From: Helianthus annuus
Taxonomy: Eukaryota; Streptophyta; Magnoliopsida; Asterales; Asteraceae
Reading direction: 5' to 3'
Assembly (NCBI RefSeq): GCF_002127325.2
Contig: NC_035439.2
Location: 138,447,901 to 138,511,900 of the forward strand
Length of the DNA stretch: 64,000 nt
This document shows, in pieces, positions 1 through 10,791 of the stretch. The notes under the pieces are model-generated. The model had not been told where the DNA came from, ran no database searches, and saw only the letters and a list, made by a program, of their open reading frames with translations. Both the position numbers and the translations under genes were made by a program. Numbering within the stretch: the first letter of the stretch is position 1; each line of letters opens with the position of its first letter.

Positions 1-1640
1 TTTTGCTGCATCTTGAATTCTAGGTTAAATGTGAAGAACGAAAATTTAGCTTGATTACTGATACATGGATGAAATTAGAAGGGTTATGAGGTTTAGGAAC
101 AAACCCTAGAGGATTTCTTGACAAAATCTTGCATAATACTTGTAGGGTTTCATAATCACCATTGTAAGTGATTGGTGAGCTTGAAGAAACTTGTTAGATA
201 TTAGAATTATAACTCTTGCTCTTGCACAATCTGAAATTAAGAAGTAATTTCAGAAATATTGATGTCAAGATGTATGTAAAATTGACTAATTAAAGTGAAA
301 TTAGATGTTAATTACAAGTCTTGAACTTGGTAGTAATTATGTGAAAAATCTGACCCGCCAGGTGTTTGTTGAAATGCCTAAGTGGGGATTTAAATGCTAG
401 AAATAGAATGAAAACGCAGATTCGATTATTGTTTAAAATGATGCGTTAACAGTCATGAAAAGAGTTCTAAACAAGTTGTAAATTGAATTCTTTAGGCAAA
501 GAGTCCGGATCGTCAAGCGGACAAGCCGGAGGGAAAACGCGTGGGAAAGGTGTGCTCTAAAGGTACGAAATTTACCGTTTCGTTACATTAAGTTTATTTG
601 TTAGTCTTATGTCGTCATTTTAAAACATGGTAAACAAGATAGACCAATATGTCACGGAAGTGACTAAGTGTCTTAAACAAGCAAAACGGGTCAAAACAAG
701 CGACAAAGATGGATTCTGAAATGTCTGGAAAGGTGCTTTAATTTCGGCACCCGAACGGGTCAAAACAAGTCGTGTAGTAAACTTTGAAGCTAGATACCAT
801 TACTTGATGTACGGTTATAAACAATGCGTAAGCCGTGTAGCGGACACGCTAAACTAGTTAAGAAATTTAACCCCTAATACAGGAGTTAAAGTTCTAAATC
901 TTAAGCATGTCAAATAGTATAAAAAGGCAAGCTCGATATCTTGAAAACAAGCATGTGGATTATGGCGTAAGCAATCCCTCGAGAGGGAAGCGAAACGCTA
1001 TAGTTGGTAAAATCTAGGTATGACTATATTACCTTAGTCATATGACAAACGTGTTCGAAATTAAATTTCGGCGACATAGGAATTGAATGGCAAAAGTAGC
1101 AAAACAAGAAGGCATGTACAGCAGCTACCGTAAGTTATGGTGGACACCGTAATTTACGGTAGCAAACAAAAGGTTACGGTGGGATCTTACTGCCTTACGG
1201 CAGACTACTATTACACAGGGGCCATTGTAACTTACGGTACCGTAAGTTACGGTAGCACCCTGTCATAAATGCTGAATTTTATATTCTTGATTAATCCAAT
1301 TTGTTTTTGAACATGATTTCGATTATAATGATATCCAAGGATTTTAATACTAGTGTTTGTACAAATTTTCAGTTTCTAGGTAATTCAAGTAGGAGGATGA
1401 AGATCAAGCAAATGCATCCGAACCGAACACTCAAATCAACGCTTCCGCACTTGATCTATTTTGTTTTAGGACTATGTAAACACTTGTAGTTCTGTCTTGA
1501 ATATTGTTTAGTAGGATTATAACGTGAATGTTATGTTTAGGTATGGTCTTTAAATCATCAAAGTTTTTGTGAACTATAAATCTTGGTATCAAAAGCAAAG
1601 TTTTATATCATTAATCTGGTATTTTAAGTTGGGTCTTACA
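1..1640 (+). mobile_element. Ty3/gypsy LTR, 3' portion (family E-like)
   Basis: This is the 3' part of an LTR that starts before the window and ends in ...GGGTCTTACA at 1640. It is colinear with the complete minus-oriented LTR at 26104-28143. Both carry CGTCAAGCGGACAAG about 1.1 kb from the LTR end and GATCAAGCAAATG about 240 bp from the end, followed by CCGAACACG-like sequence. No primer-binding site or coding sequence follows the end, so it is a 3' LTR or a solo LTR. A block of inverted repeats built on CCGTAA lies at 1116-1256. Confidence 0.7.
1116..1256. repeat. Palindrome block in LTR (CCGTAA type)
   Basis: Several inverted repeats sit side by side. ACCGTAA/TTACGGT forms a 7-bp stem at 1146-1160. 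CTGCC/GGCAG lies near 1189-1202. A perfect 24-bp palindrome covers 1227-1250, with half-site GTAACTTACGGT. The block lies 384-524 bp from the LTR end, the same distance as the unrelated CTCGCG block in the homologous LTR at 26104-28143. Confidence 0.8.
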
Positions 1641-3513
1641 GTAGGTCTGCCCTTGCTCCTTATATGTATTACATTACAATGTGTGTGTATATGTATACTA
1701 AAGATGTGTCCGCGAGATACACCAGGGAATACAGACATTAATTATCACGTTACATGATTTTTTTTAGTTAAAAAGGCTATATTAATATTATGCTCATAGT
1801 AAAGAAAATAAGATGTTTTTTAAGTTATAATTGTTTTTAATATTAATTTATAAAAAATATTTATATACATGAGCTTAGACCATGTGTAGTGATAATGCCC
1901 CTACTCTTGGGCGTTTGCGCCATGTGGCAGCCCAGTTAGCAATGAGGTATTATGGGGCGTTTTTCTAAAATGGGTGTAGTGGAGATGTAGGCATTGCGGG
2001 GCATTATCTTAAAAATGGGTGTAAATAAAATTAAAAAAAACATCAAAAATACTTTATTGGACAAACCCATAAACCTTCATGTGATTGGCTAAATCCATTC
2101 CCTCTTCGGCGTTGATTTAAGAATGCTTGTGACCAAATTTTGTAAAACAAGCCCTTGGGGGCGGAGACAGGGGCAGACCTATGTTGAAGGGTCCGGGTTC
2201 CTGGGAACCCATTCAGTTTTTAATTATTAGTAGAAAATGTACATAGAAAATATAAAGGAACCCATAAATAAATTATGAGGTGAACCCATAACAAAAAAAA
2301 AATGGACTGGTCCACTGGTTAGCACTTCCTTTTCCAATCTCTCCGTGGCGAGTTCTAGTCCTGAAACAAACGTTCCATGTTTGCGCTTTCTTAAAAAAAC
2401 CTAAATTAATGCATTAGGCCTTTTAACTTTTTGCATTCATCTTCAATTCACTGGTTCCCTTTCCTTTCCTTGCTTTCCCTATCTAACGAAGAAACAAAAG
2501 CAGAACCACACCATTACCCCAAAATCAACAGCCCCTTCGTCATTGTGACCTCCACTGGCGTCCACCTCTGGTAGCCACCACCTACCTGCCCTTGAATTCT
2601 CTCACTCTCAGGTGTTTTTTCTATAGCCTTTCCACTCAATTTGCTAAAGTTGTTTGATTTGTTGATTATTGTGTGTGAATTCTTGAAAGTTGCTATATGA
2701 TTATGAGATATGGTATTTAGTAGTATATAGGTATTATAAATTTGAACTTAGTCTTACTTTGTAGTTGAGTTTTGTTATTCGTTGAAAAACTATTTTGATT
2801 ATTGGAGTTCTTAACTTTAGTAGACCATGACTAAGAAGTTTTGTTATTAGCTTAGAATGTTTTATTTGTTTTTCTTTTTGGTTTGAGATCACAAGCTATG
2901 AATTTGTATATTGGTGGAAGAGTGAAAGGCTTAAAGTGGTTTTTGTGGGCACAATAGATGATGAGGCTTTTCTAGCAAGAATACTATCAAAAGTTGTAGA
3001 GGTCTTAGAGGTCTTAGTACTTAAGGAATGACATTAAAAAAATTTTTTAGCTAAGGTTATACCCATCAAAGGAAAATGCTAATAGACTAAGATTTAACAT
3101 GGCAATCAGATGGAAACTAATTTAATTTCGTTTAGTTGAACAAAACCGCATAAGAATCTCTTAGCTAATAAGCAATAGAAATGCTTCCGCTAGATGCTTT
3201 TGTTTTGTGTCTCGTTCAGAATAATGTTTTGTTTTTAGATTTTTCGAAACCAAAACTAAAATAACCATTAGATATAAGGTTCTGACACAGACCCGTCTTG
3301 ACTCGATTTCGTTAGGTAAAAGTTTATCACAAATTAATTTAGTCATAAAGTTAGAGAAATGTGTTTTTTTAGATACGAAGATAGATAATGGGATGAGATT
3401 GTTCTAAAGCATCATACGAAAAAAAAATGACTTTAGTGATAAAGCCCGACATGACCCGGGCAGAATAAAAAAAGGTGGATAAACACGCTAAAGCATGTGC
3501 TGATAACTAACAT
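1641..3513. other. Intergenic, mostly unassigned
   Basis: This is AT-rich DNA with no supported gene. The stretch 1880-2160 has a GGGCGTTT / GGGGCATT pattern reminiscent of a MITE but I could not fix its ends. The stretch 2168-2300 resembles the hAT-type MITEs of this window (start CAGGGGCAGAC, internal GGGTTCCTGGGAACCC palindrome). Confidence 0.4.
2301..2400 (+). repeat. tRNA-derived SINE-like head
   Basis: A box A-like stretch (TGGTCCACTGGTTAGCAC, near 2308) is followed about 35 bp later by a box B-like GCGAGTTCTAGTCC (near 2348). This spacing and order match an internal RNA polymerase III promoter. No cloverleaf acceptor stem is visible, so it is read as a SINE head and not as a tRNA gene. 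Confidence 0.4.
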
Positions 3514-3711
3514 GCATTTGTCCCCTTCGCCTTCGACACCTTTGGATCCCTAGCTCCAGAAGCTATCCGTTTGTTGACTAGGGTCCAACAGGTTGTCCAC
3601 AGCAGTGGCTCATCAACAGGGGGCAGAGTTTGTCTTTAATAGGCTAGGGTTTGCTATTCAGAAAGGGGTAGCGGCGCAGCTTGTTGCTCGCTTACCTGCG
3701 ATATTGATGTA
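3514..3711 (+). pseudogene. Transposon-associated coding fragment, frameshifted
   Basis: One frame reads FAFDTFGSLAPEAIRLLTRV and then meets a stop. A +1 shift continues with FNRLGFAIQKGVAAQLVARL and ends at a TAA at 3709-3711. From memory this pair of motifs recurs as a short tail ORF next to reverse transcriptases in many plant genomes. I cannot name the function. No other part of such a gene lies nearby, so it is a relic. Confidence 0.4.
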
Positions 3712-4156
3712 AAGTGCATTTAGATGTGAATAAAATTTTAAGATGGAAATTAGAGCACCTAAAAAGTGAACTCATTGAAAAAAAAATCTTGGATCCGGCA
3801 CTGGACGAAGAACTTGGCGTTGATGGGCGTTTTAGGGGAAAAAAACGCCCTAAAACTTTACCACTACCGGCGTTATAAAAAATATTTATATACATGCTGT
3901 AGCTCGTTTATTAAAGAAGCTCCAAACTTTATTTCGAGATCGACGCATTTAAAACTCTTGTGAGGTGATCACAATTTTAAAATATTTATTTATTATAGTA
4001 TAACAGGGAAAGAAGTAAATAAATTTTAATGGGATAAAATACAAATATTCTTGTCCTGCTCAGAATCGAATTAAGGAGCAAAGGCGGGTCAAAGCTGCTA
4101 GTTGACCGTGGTGTCATGTGGTGGCGCGTGTTAGTACCAAAAACAAAAGAGTGTAC
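3712..4156. other. Intergenic, nothing recognised
   Basis: AT-rich sequence without a convincing ORF, element end or promoter. Confidence 0.4.
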
Positions 4157-4563
4157 CTATCCACACACTCATCTCACTATCTACACACTCAAAAAGGTGA
4201 TTTTTGTCTTTACATGCACACCCTGCAGTGTCGAACTGTGGTCAAAACGAGGCGTTTTGGTCCGATTAACCAGATAAAGACTGACGGGTGTCTGACGGGT
4301 CTGTTGACCGGACCAAAACGCTGAGCTTTGGCCGCGATTTGGTCCTGTCAACCAGACAAAAGACTGATACCCGGTCTGGTTGACAGGACCAAAACGCGGC
4401 CAAAGCTCGCCGTTTTGGTCCGGACAACAGACCCGTCAGTCTTTGTCTAGTTAATCGGACCAAAACGCCCCGTTTTGGCCACAGTTCGACACTGTAGGGT
4501 GTGCATGTAAAGACAAAAATCACCTTTTAGGTGTGTAGATAGGCAAAATTGGTGTGTGGATAG
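4157..4563. mobile_element. Foldback MITE, about 407 bp
   Basis: The sequence is almost entirely an inverted repeat. It runs from CTATCCACACAC at the left to GTGTGTGGATAG at the right, with arms of about 190 bp and a short centre near 4360. The arms share the TGACGGGT, CCAAAACG and TTTGGTCC motifs in mirror order, and CCAAAACG occurs many times. I could not see a target-site duplication. The ORFs inside read the two arms and are artefacts of the palindrome. Confidence 0.75.
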
Positions 4564-6140
4564 TTTGGCCCAAACAAAATTATGTCAATTCAATTAATTG
4601 ATAAAAATTATAAAACTGAAATTTTTTAACATTTAGATTAACATTTTAACAAATGTGGTTTTCAAATAATTAAATATTAAATAATTTCTAATAAAAGTTT
4701 TAAGAAGGTTAATTTAAACAACTGAACCAAAATATGTATCATCAGATCATCTCAATTATTAACAAAAATGATATAAAAAATAGATATAAAAATTATAAAA
4801 TTGCACATGTATGGTTGTATCCCAATAGTCATGGCAACCTTGGGGAACTATATAGGAAAGAACCATAATTGAAGTGGGTCACGTGACTGGTTCTTTTTTC
4901 ACGTGTGATGTGATAGATGTGATATCCAAATACATGTTTACGGAGTTGTAGAATTATATAAAATATAAATATAAATATTTTTATATAAAATGGTTAGATA
5001 TTTAGTTAGATCGTGCTTTCTTTCTTTCTGGGTGGCGCTCCATGTTACCTCACGTAAAATAAAACCAGCGTAACACCATCGTGTAGGGGGGTCGCTATCC
5101 TCTTAACAAGCGTTAGAGGAATAGACGTGGGGGCCATAGGAGTTGAGATCCGGTACAAACTACGCTAATTGTAAAAAATAGTGAGAATAAATCTGGACCA
5201 TATAAATTTTTATAAAGAGATGATACTGATTACATATAAGCCTTTTAGTATTAGTTATGCTAATAAATAGTTTTGGGGTATTTTAGTAATTGTGTTTATT
5301 AGATCTTTAAACTCTTAAAGAATTAAAAATTAAAATTGGTTTTCAACTAACCCCCCTTTAATGTCGCATGATTTCAATTACAATCCCATTTGCAATCAGA
5401 GATCACCTCTCGCATTTGCTGACTTGAGCCGTGATGATGTACAAGTGTGTGTGCTAGCTTGATTTCTTTTTCTATTTTTTTAAACGGTTAACAGAATCAA
5501 TTCTGAACACTCTCGGGGCATCTACTAGATCAAATGGAGTACTCCGAGAGTAACCCGAGTCCATCACCAATTCTGGGGAAAACCCGATAACCCACCCGCC
5601 TGTAGGCACGCTAGTGAAATTACCGGTAAAACCCGTTTGGCTCAAGTATCAAACCTCGGTTTCCCTGGGTCTCCTATCATTGCTTACCAGTGTCTCACTC
5701 TCCACCAAGTGGGAATTAAACCTACATCCCTCAAGAGAAGTGCAAGCCTTCCACCACTTGATCTACAGATTATTCACGATTTCTTTTTCTATTAATTAGT
5801 ATAATAGCTATTAACATGAACGATATTGTGTTTTTATTTTTCTTTTTTCCTTCTCACGTCACTCCTTGTTTCATTCATTGTTTTTCAACCATAGAGTAAG
5901 AGAAACCGTGTTGTAAATTGTGGAACGAGATGGAAAACGATGGATTTTAAACAAGCTGTTCTATTACACGTGAGTTTCTTTTAATCATTCAATCATTTCT
6001 ATTTTGTGTGCTCAATGATGTGCTAGAACTATTTTGCATATTTTTTTAATCGTTCAATTGTTTTTTGTGCTTAAAGGTGAGGTTTTTTTTTATCATTCAA
6101 TCTTTTTTATTTTCTAATCATCTTCTGTAGTATTTTTTTT
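4564..6140. other. Intergenic, nothing recognised
   Basis: AT-rich spacer. The stretch around 5550-5770 is slightly less AT-rich but shows no recognisable coding sequence. Confidence 0.4.
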
Positions 6141-6144
6141 TTTC

Positions 6145-6390
6145 TGTGATTGTGGGTTTTAATTACATAAGGAATGATGTTAGCACAATCAAAATGATAC
6201 CAATACAAATAGAATGATATCAAAACACCATATGATGATTGTGGGTGTTGATTACAAACCAAATGATACCAACACAAGAAGATCGATATCAGCACATATA
6301 GAACGATATTAGCACTATAAGATGATTTGGGGTGTTGATTACAAACAAATTGATATAGCACAAACGAAATGATATGTACATAAGAAAATG
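6145..6390. repeat. Degenerate tandem repeat, about 80-bp unit
   Basis: About three degenerate copies are built around GATTGTGGGTGTTGATTACA followed by AATGATA(C/T)CAACACAA motifs. ORFs reading the repeat on the minus strand are not credible genes. Confidence 0.5.
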
Positions 6391-6844
6391 TAATTATTAT
6401 TAACAAAAAGATAATTAGTTACATAAAAAAAGGAAACCAACATTAAAACAAAAGTACAAATATGCCCCTATGTGTAAATTAAAAGGTTGTCATGTGGCGG
6501 CTTGGTATTGGTTCCTATCGTTTTTACATAAAACTTTGTTTGTATTTGATCCTATTCCAGGCCCATAGAACCTCAACCAATCACTATTTTTCTTTGTTTT
6601 TTTTTGTGTTTATATTTTTAAATTAAACTATAACATGATAGTTAAAGGGTAAGTTAATCAAACTATGCTTTTTACGTGGTAGTGACAAGATAGAACTTAA
6701 TACACTTTATAGTTAAACCACAACGGGTACCTTAGGTTCATCGTTTGCCTATTTGGTTTTAAGGTGGTTAACCTGAAATTGAACCGAACTAAAATAATTT
6801 AAAACCAAACCGAGTGACATATTTGGTTTTTGGTTTGGTTTTAA

Positions 6845-8188
6845 GGGAAAAGATCAAATAGGAAGTTAATTTTCGCTAGGAAGGATAGAAAGCCATAGGA
6901 TTATAACATGTGACAAATTTTAAAATAAAGAGAAAGGGTATTTTAGTCAATCCAACTCCTTCTTCTTCCTTTTTCAAAACCCAGTAACTTCAAAACCCAC
7001 CATTTTCAAAACCCACCATCTTCAACTATTTCTTCACTTTCTATCTCAATAATCACTACATTATAGTGCGATTTTCATCACCAATCAATGATTCAAAACC
7101 CGATCAACGTGTTCTTCAGCTTTTTTTGAAGAAAACCCAGTTTAATTTCATAAAAAAATCTCGTTTTTTCCGGTGATTTTGGAGATAATCACTCGATTCG
7201 TTCAATTGCTGTACTAAAAACGCATCAGAAAAATTAATTTTTCAGAAATTGGCTCATTTCAAAGACAGTAATTCGTAGACAATTCAGACACTTCACAGTG
7301 ACAGACAGTTTTATGTGTCCATTGCGTTTTAGAAATAAGAGAGTTTTATGTGGTTTCTGGCTATTGCGTTTTAGAAAAAAACACATTTTTAAGTGTTTTT
7401 AGTCATTGCGTTTTAGGTAAAACACATTCTTAGGTGTTTTCAGTCCATTGCGTTTTAGAATGAGTCATTTTTAAGTGTTTTCTGGCCATTGCGTTTTACA
7501 TATAAGACATTTCTTTGTGTTTTTGGTGCATTGCGTTTTAGGTAAAACACTTTTTTATGTGTTTTCAGTCCATTGCGTTTTAGAAAACAAACATTTTAAG
7601 TGTTTTCTGGCCATTGCGTTTTACAAATAAGACATTTCTTTGTGTTTTTGGTGCATTGCGTTTTAGGTAAAACACATTTTTATGTGTTTTCTGGCCATTG
7701 CGTTTTACAAATAAGACATTTCTGTGTGTTTTCTGGCCATTGCGTTTTACAAATAAGTCATTTCTTTGTGTTTTTTGGTGCATTGCGTTTTAGAAAAATG
7801 TCATTTTTTAGGTTTTTTTTTTCATTGCGTTTTACGTAACTGGTGGTTTTTCTATTGCGTTTTACGCAATTGAGTTTTAATTTTTTTTTTAAATATAGCA
7901 ATAGTATACTCGTTTTAAAGATAAAAAAACGCTCGTTTTTTTGGTGCAATTTTTATAAAAAAATAATGTCATATGAAAGAGTTATTAACGTTTAAAAAAT
8001 GAGGGGGAATTGGAGGAGGGAGAAACTATTGACTTGGATTGACTAGAATGCCCTTGAACAAACTCACGCGCCTCTTTTCTTCCTTTCAATTTCCCTGATT
8101 TAATCTTAGCCCTTGATTAACTTAATGGATGGTCAAGATCACTTCCTAGCCTTCCTAGCCAAATAAACTTCCTATTGTATCTCCACCC
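6845..8188. mobile_element. Non-autonomous Mutator-like element (1344 bp)
   Basis: Both ends start with GGG and share about 48 bp of terminal inverted repeat at roughly 80 percent identity, with the core AATAGGAAGTT...GCTAGGAAGG. It is flanked by an exact 10-bp direct repeat TTGGTTTTAA at 6835-6844 and 8189-8198. A 9-11 bp target duplication with long inverted ends is the Mutator-like signature. No transposase is encoded. The interior is occupied by a 42-bp minisatellite. It landed in an AACCAAACC-type repeat. Confidence 0.85.
7321..7870. repeat. 42-bp minisatellite, 14 copies
   Basis: The anchor ATTGCGTTTTA recurs at 7321, 7363, 7405, 7447, 7488, 7530, 7572, 7613, 7654, 7697, 7739, 7782, 7824 and 7853, a period of 41-43 bp. 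Units alternate between a GGTAAAACAC type and an ACAAATAAGACATT type. Because 42 is divisible by three, frames stay open on both strands and mimic a 14-residue protein repeat. Confidence 0.9.
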
Positions 8189-8199
8189 TTGGTTTTAAA

Positions 8200-9085
8200 C
8201 CAAAACCTAATTAGATAAGTGGTATGCTATTTAATTAAAATCTCATGCTTGTATTGCATGTGGTTTACCTCAAATTGGACCCTTGGTGCGGTTACATGTA
8301 CAACCTCGTTAATAATGGCGATTGACGGAGGACGCCAATGTCGTGGAACTGGCTACACCAAAGAATGCATGTAACACCATAAACCTTGTGAGGCAACGCT
8401 TCGAGCATAAAGCTATGACACTAATGGGGACCTAACCATGCAGTTGAGCAATTCTTACAAATCCAATGTGTAAAATCAGTACTACCTGTTATTCTAGAAC
8501 ATCCATGTTTATATTCATTTGCATCATACCAAAGCTGTATGTCATTAGAGTTGATTTATGCAAAAAAATTTTCCATACATCCGAATAACACCTTCACAAA
8601 AAGTATTGTAGACTTTCACATGAAGGTTTTTTTGATATACTTAAGTATTTGTCATACGTGTTACGTGTATGCAACATTTTCCTATGCTGGTTGGCGTATC
8701 CCCAATGTGCCATTTTGTAATGACGTAAAATTCCTTTTCCATTTAACATGAATTTGCCTCTTCCTAGTAATGAATTAAGCGACAACAAGGAGATCTGGTT
8801 CCATAGTGACACCAACCTATTTGAAAAAAATTCTCTAAAGTCCTCTCTATATCACCAAATATCTAAATATCTGGAGAAGCAGTTCTCTTCGTATCTAAAA
8901 CCTTCTTTACATCTCATCACCAAATATTGGATTACGATCATGTGCAACTTCATGATCTCTAAGTATATCTTCAACTTCATGACATAATGATGCTTATTCA
9001 GTTGTAGTGAGAAATTGAAAGTTATGAACATTTGTAACAAAAGTTGAATCGTTGGAACTTGATGAAATTGAAATAGATTCATGAA
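8200..9085 (-). pseudogene. PIF/Harbinger transposase relic
   Basis: Joining frames on the minus strand gives the landmarks of a PIF/Harbinger DDE nuclease in the right order. A serine-rich N-terminus lies near 9070, followed by NPIFGDEM near 8930, YDKYLS near 8645, and HGCSRITGSTDFTHW / KNCSTAWLG near 8440-8500. Then come LEA near 8395, DIGVLRQS near 8340, and APRVQFEVN near 8280. In the family the GSxDCxHW segment carries a catalytic aspartate; here the pattern is GSTDFTHW. Frameshifts and stops are frequent and the C-terminus is lost next to the Mutator-like element. It could have mobilised Tourist-like MITEs such as those in the MADS gene, but that is inference. Confidence 0.7.
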
Positions 9086-9237
9086 GTAAAATGTGGGTTT
9101 AAATTTGATAAGGAATGATGTGAAAAAAATTAAAATCGAGTTGATTTATGTTAGGAATTAGGGTTGATTCTTTTAATGGCAACAACTATTTTTTAACAGC
9201 ATAAGACCGTTTGTGTTGGGACACACTCGGGAAGAAG

Positions 9238-9375
9238 CCACTGATTGCGATAACTTTTAAGCAGTACTAAGGGGGCGGGGTGGTGTTTCCGCTGATACTA
9301 ATCGCTCCTGTCAAGCCTTCTGAGCCATACCAATAAAGAGATTGCTCCCGCTGAAAAACTCGACTCCAAAAACCT
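9238..9375 (-). repeat. SINE fragment (Asteraceae/TS-like)
   Basis: Read on the minus strand it contains GAGTCGAG...CAGCGGGAGCAATCTCT and a CCACCCC-rich 3' part. This is the same framework as the fragments at 14031-14130 and 12985-13165. It is truncated at both ends. Confidence 0.4.
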
Positions 9376-10182
9376 TTTAAACTTTAATCAACACATATTG
9401 TTGTGTGACATGTCTTACAAATTACTCACCTTAGTTCGTCCAATTAAATGCTGGATCAACTCCTCAATAATCCAAACAACTTGTTTCTCGGTTTTAAACA
9501 ACTCCACATTGTTTAATTTTCTTGAAAATCAAATCTATCTCATGGTTGTCTCTATAAAATCGTTTAAAAACAAATAAGTACATGACACCATTTTTCGAGA
9601 TTTTATCTTTGCAACTATGACACATTGGTCCCTCAACTAATGATATGTTTACTATTACACAAGTTCCCTCATTTCTCTCATTTGTTTATAGGTAAACTTT
9701 TAAACTTAACAATACATACATGAATATAACGACACATAAATATAAATTCTCTTATTAACTCATCATTCATTTCCAATATGGTCTTAGATTTCTAATAACA
9801 TTCTCGAATCTCTCATTTTCCATTGCACATCAGTTTCGCGTGCTAATGGTGCTTGGTTTGACATATAGAAACTAGAAATCATGGTGTGGCACTTGTTTAC
9901 AACAGAGAGACTACGTTCAATTGATGCGTGTTAACACCCAAAATTTAGATCAACTTTATTTTAATAAGGACCGAAACCTTAATGCATGCAGCGGAAAAAC
10001 AGGTCCAAATAAACGTATTTTTTTTAGAATTTTAATAGTTCGCTCTTTTATTTTTCTTGATCACTTACTACCTCCTGTGTTCACTTCCTTGTAATTCTTC
10101 CAAAGAATGATTTCGTAATTCTTCCAAAGAATGATTTTGTCACAACATGATTATAACATGCTTTAACCTGACCATATGATAT
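9376..10182. other. Intergenic, nothing recognised
   Basis: AT-rich DNA. A 24-bp perfect tandem copy of a TTCCAAAGAATGATTT-type unit occurs around 10095-10140. Confidence 0.4.
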
Positions 10183-10420
10183 CAGGGACGTCTCTGAAAA
10201 TGAGAAAAAACCTTTGGGCCTCTTGTGAGACAAAAGAATTAACTTGACCCCTCCCTAATGTTTTCGAAGATAAAACTAATGTTTTCAAACTTAAAAAAAT
10301 TGTAAAGAAAGCGAATATTTAAAGAAAACTAATATATAAAAAGTTTTAAAGCTTTTTGGGCCCTCTAGAAATTTGGGCCTCGGGCCGTCGTCCGGCTTGG
10401 CTGGTTCATAGCCGGATCTG
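10183..10420. mobile_element. hAT-type MITE (238 bp)
   Basis: It starts with CAGGGACG and ends with CCGGATCTG, flanked by an exact 8-bp direct repeat TATGATAT at 10175-10182 and 10421-10428. The 8-bp duplication and CAG...CTG ends are typical of hAT elements. The inverted ends beyond the first bases are poorly matched. Confidence 0.7.
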
Positions 10421-10791
10421 TATGATATCACCCGGTTAGATTTTCCAAGGCTTTAAACATAACTGATAACTCCAATCAAATAAGTTAATGTAAACTTGTA
10501 ACATCTACACTAATCAAATTTTAGCATATCGTACCTTCGATTTAAAGTTACAACTCTCTTAACAGTGAACACATAACACACCTACGTATTAGCATTAAAT
10601 TTAGTGATAAGTTCATATATCTAGCTTTGCTTCTCAATCAAATATCGTATAACAAATCATCAAAACAAGCATCAAATAGTTAGTAGTATGGAAACCTAAC
10701 TATACTTCAATTCATATAGTTTATGTCTGAAAATTGAGCTAAACCAAGAGCTCAACCAACCTTGTATAAACAGTTTTCATATATGCTATAA

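Noticed and set aside
2301..2400. tRNA gene
   Set aside because: Box A/B-like promoter words occur but no acceptor stem or anticodon arm can be folded; the same for 47868-47945.
4118..4523. ORFs of 68 and 85 aa on opposite strands
   Set aside because: They read the two arms of the foldback MITE; similar sequence on both strands is due to the palindrome.
7580..7949. ORFs of 63-79 aa on both strands with a repeated 14-residue pattern
   Set aside because: They read a 42-bp minisatellite whose period is divisible by three; openness on both strands is a by-product.
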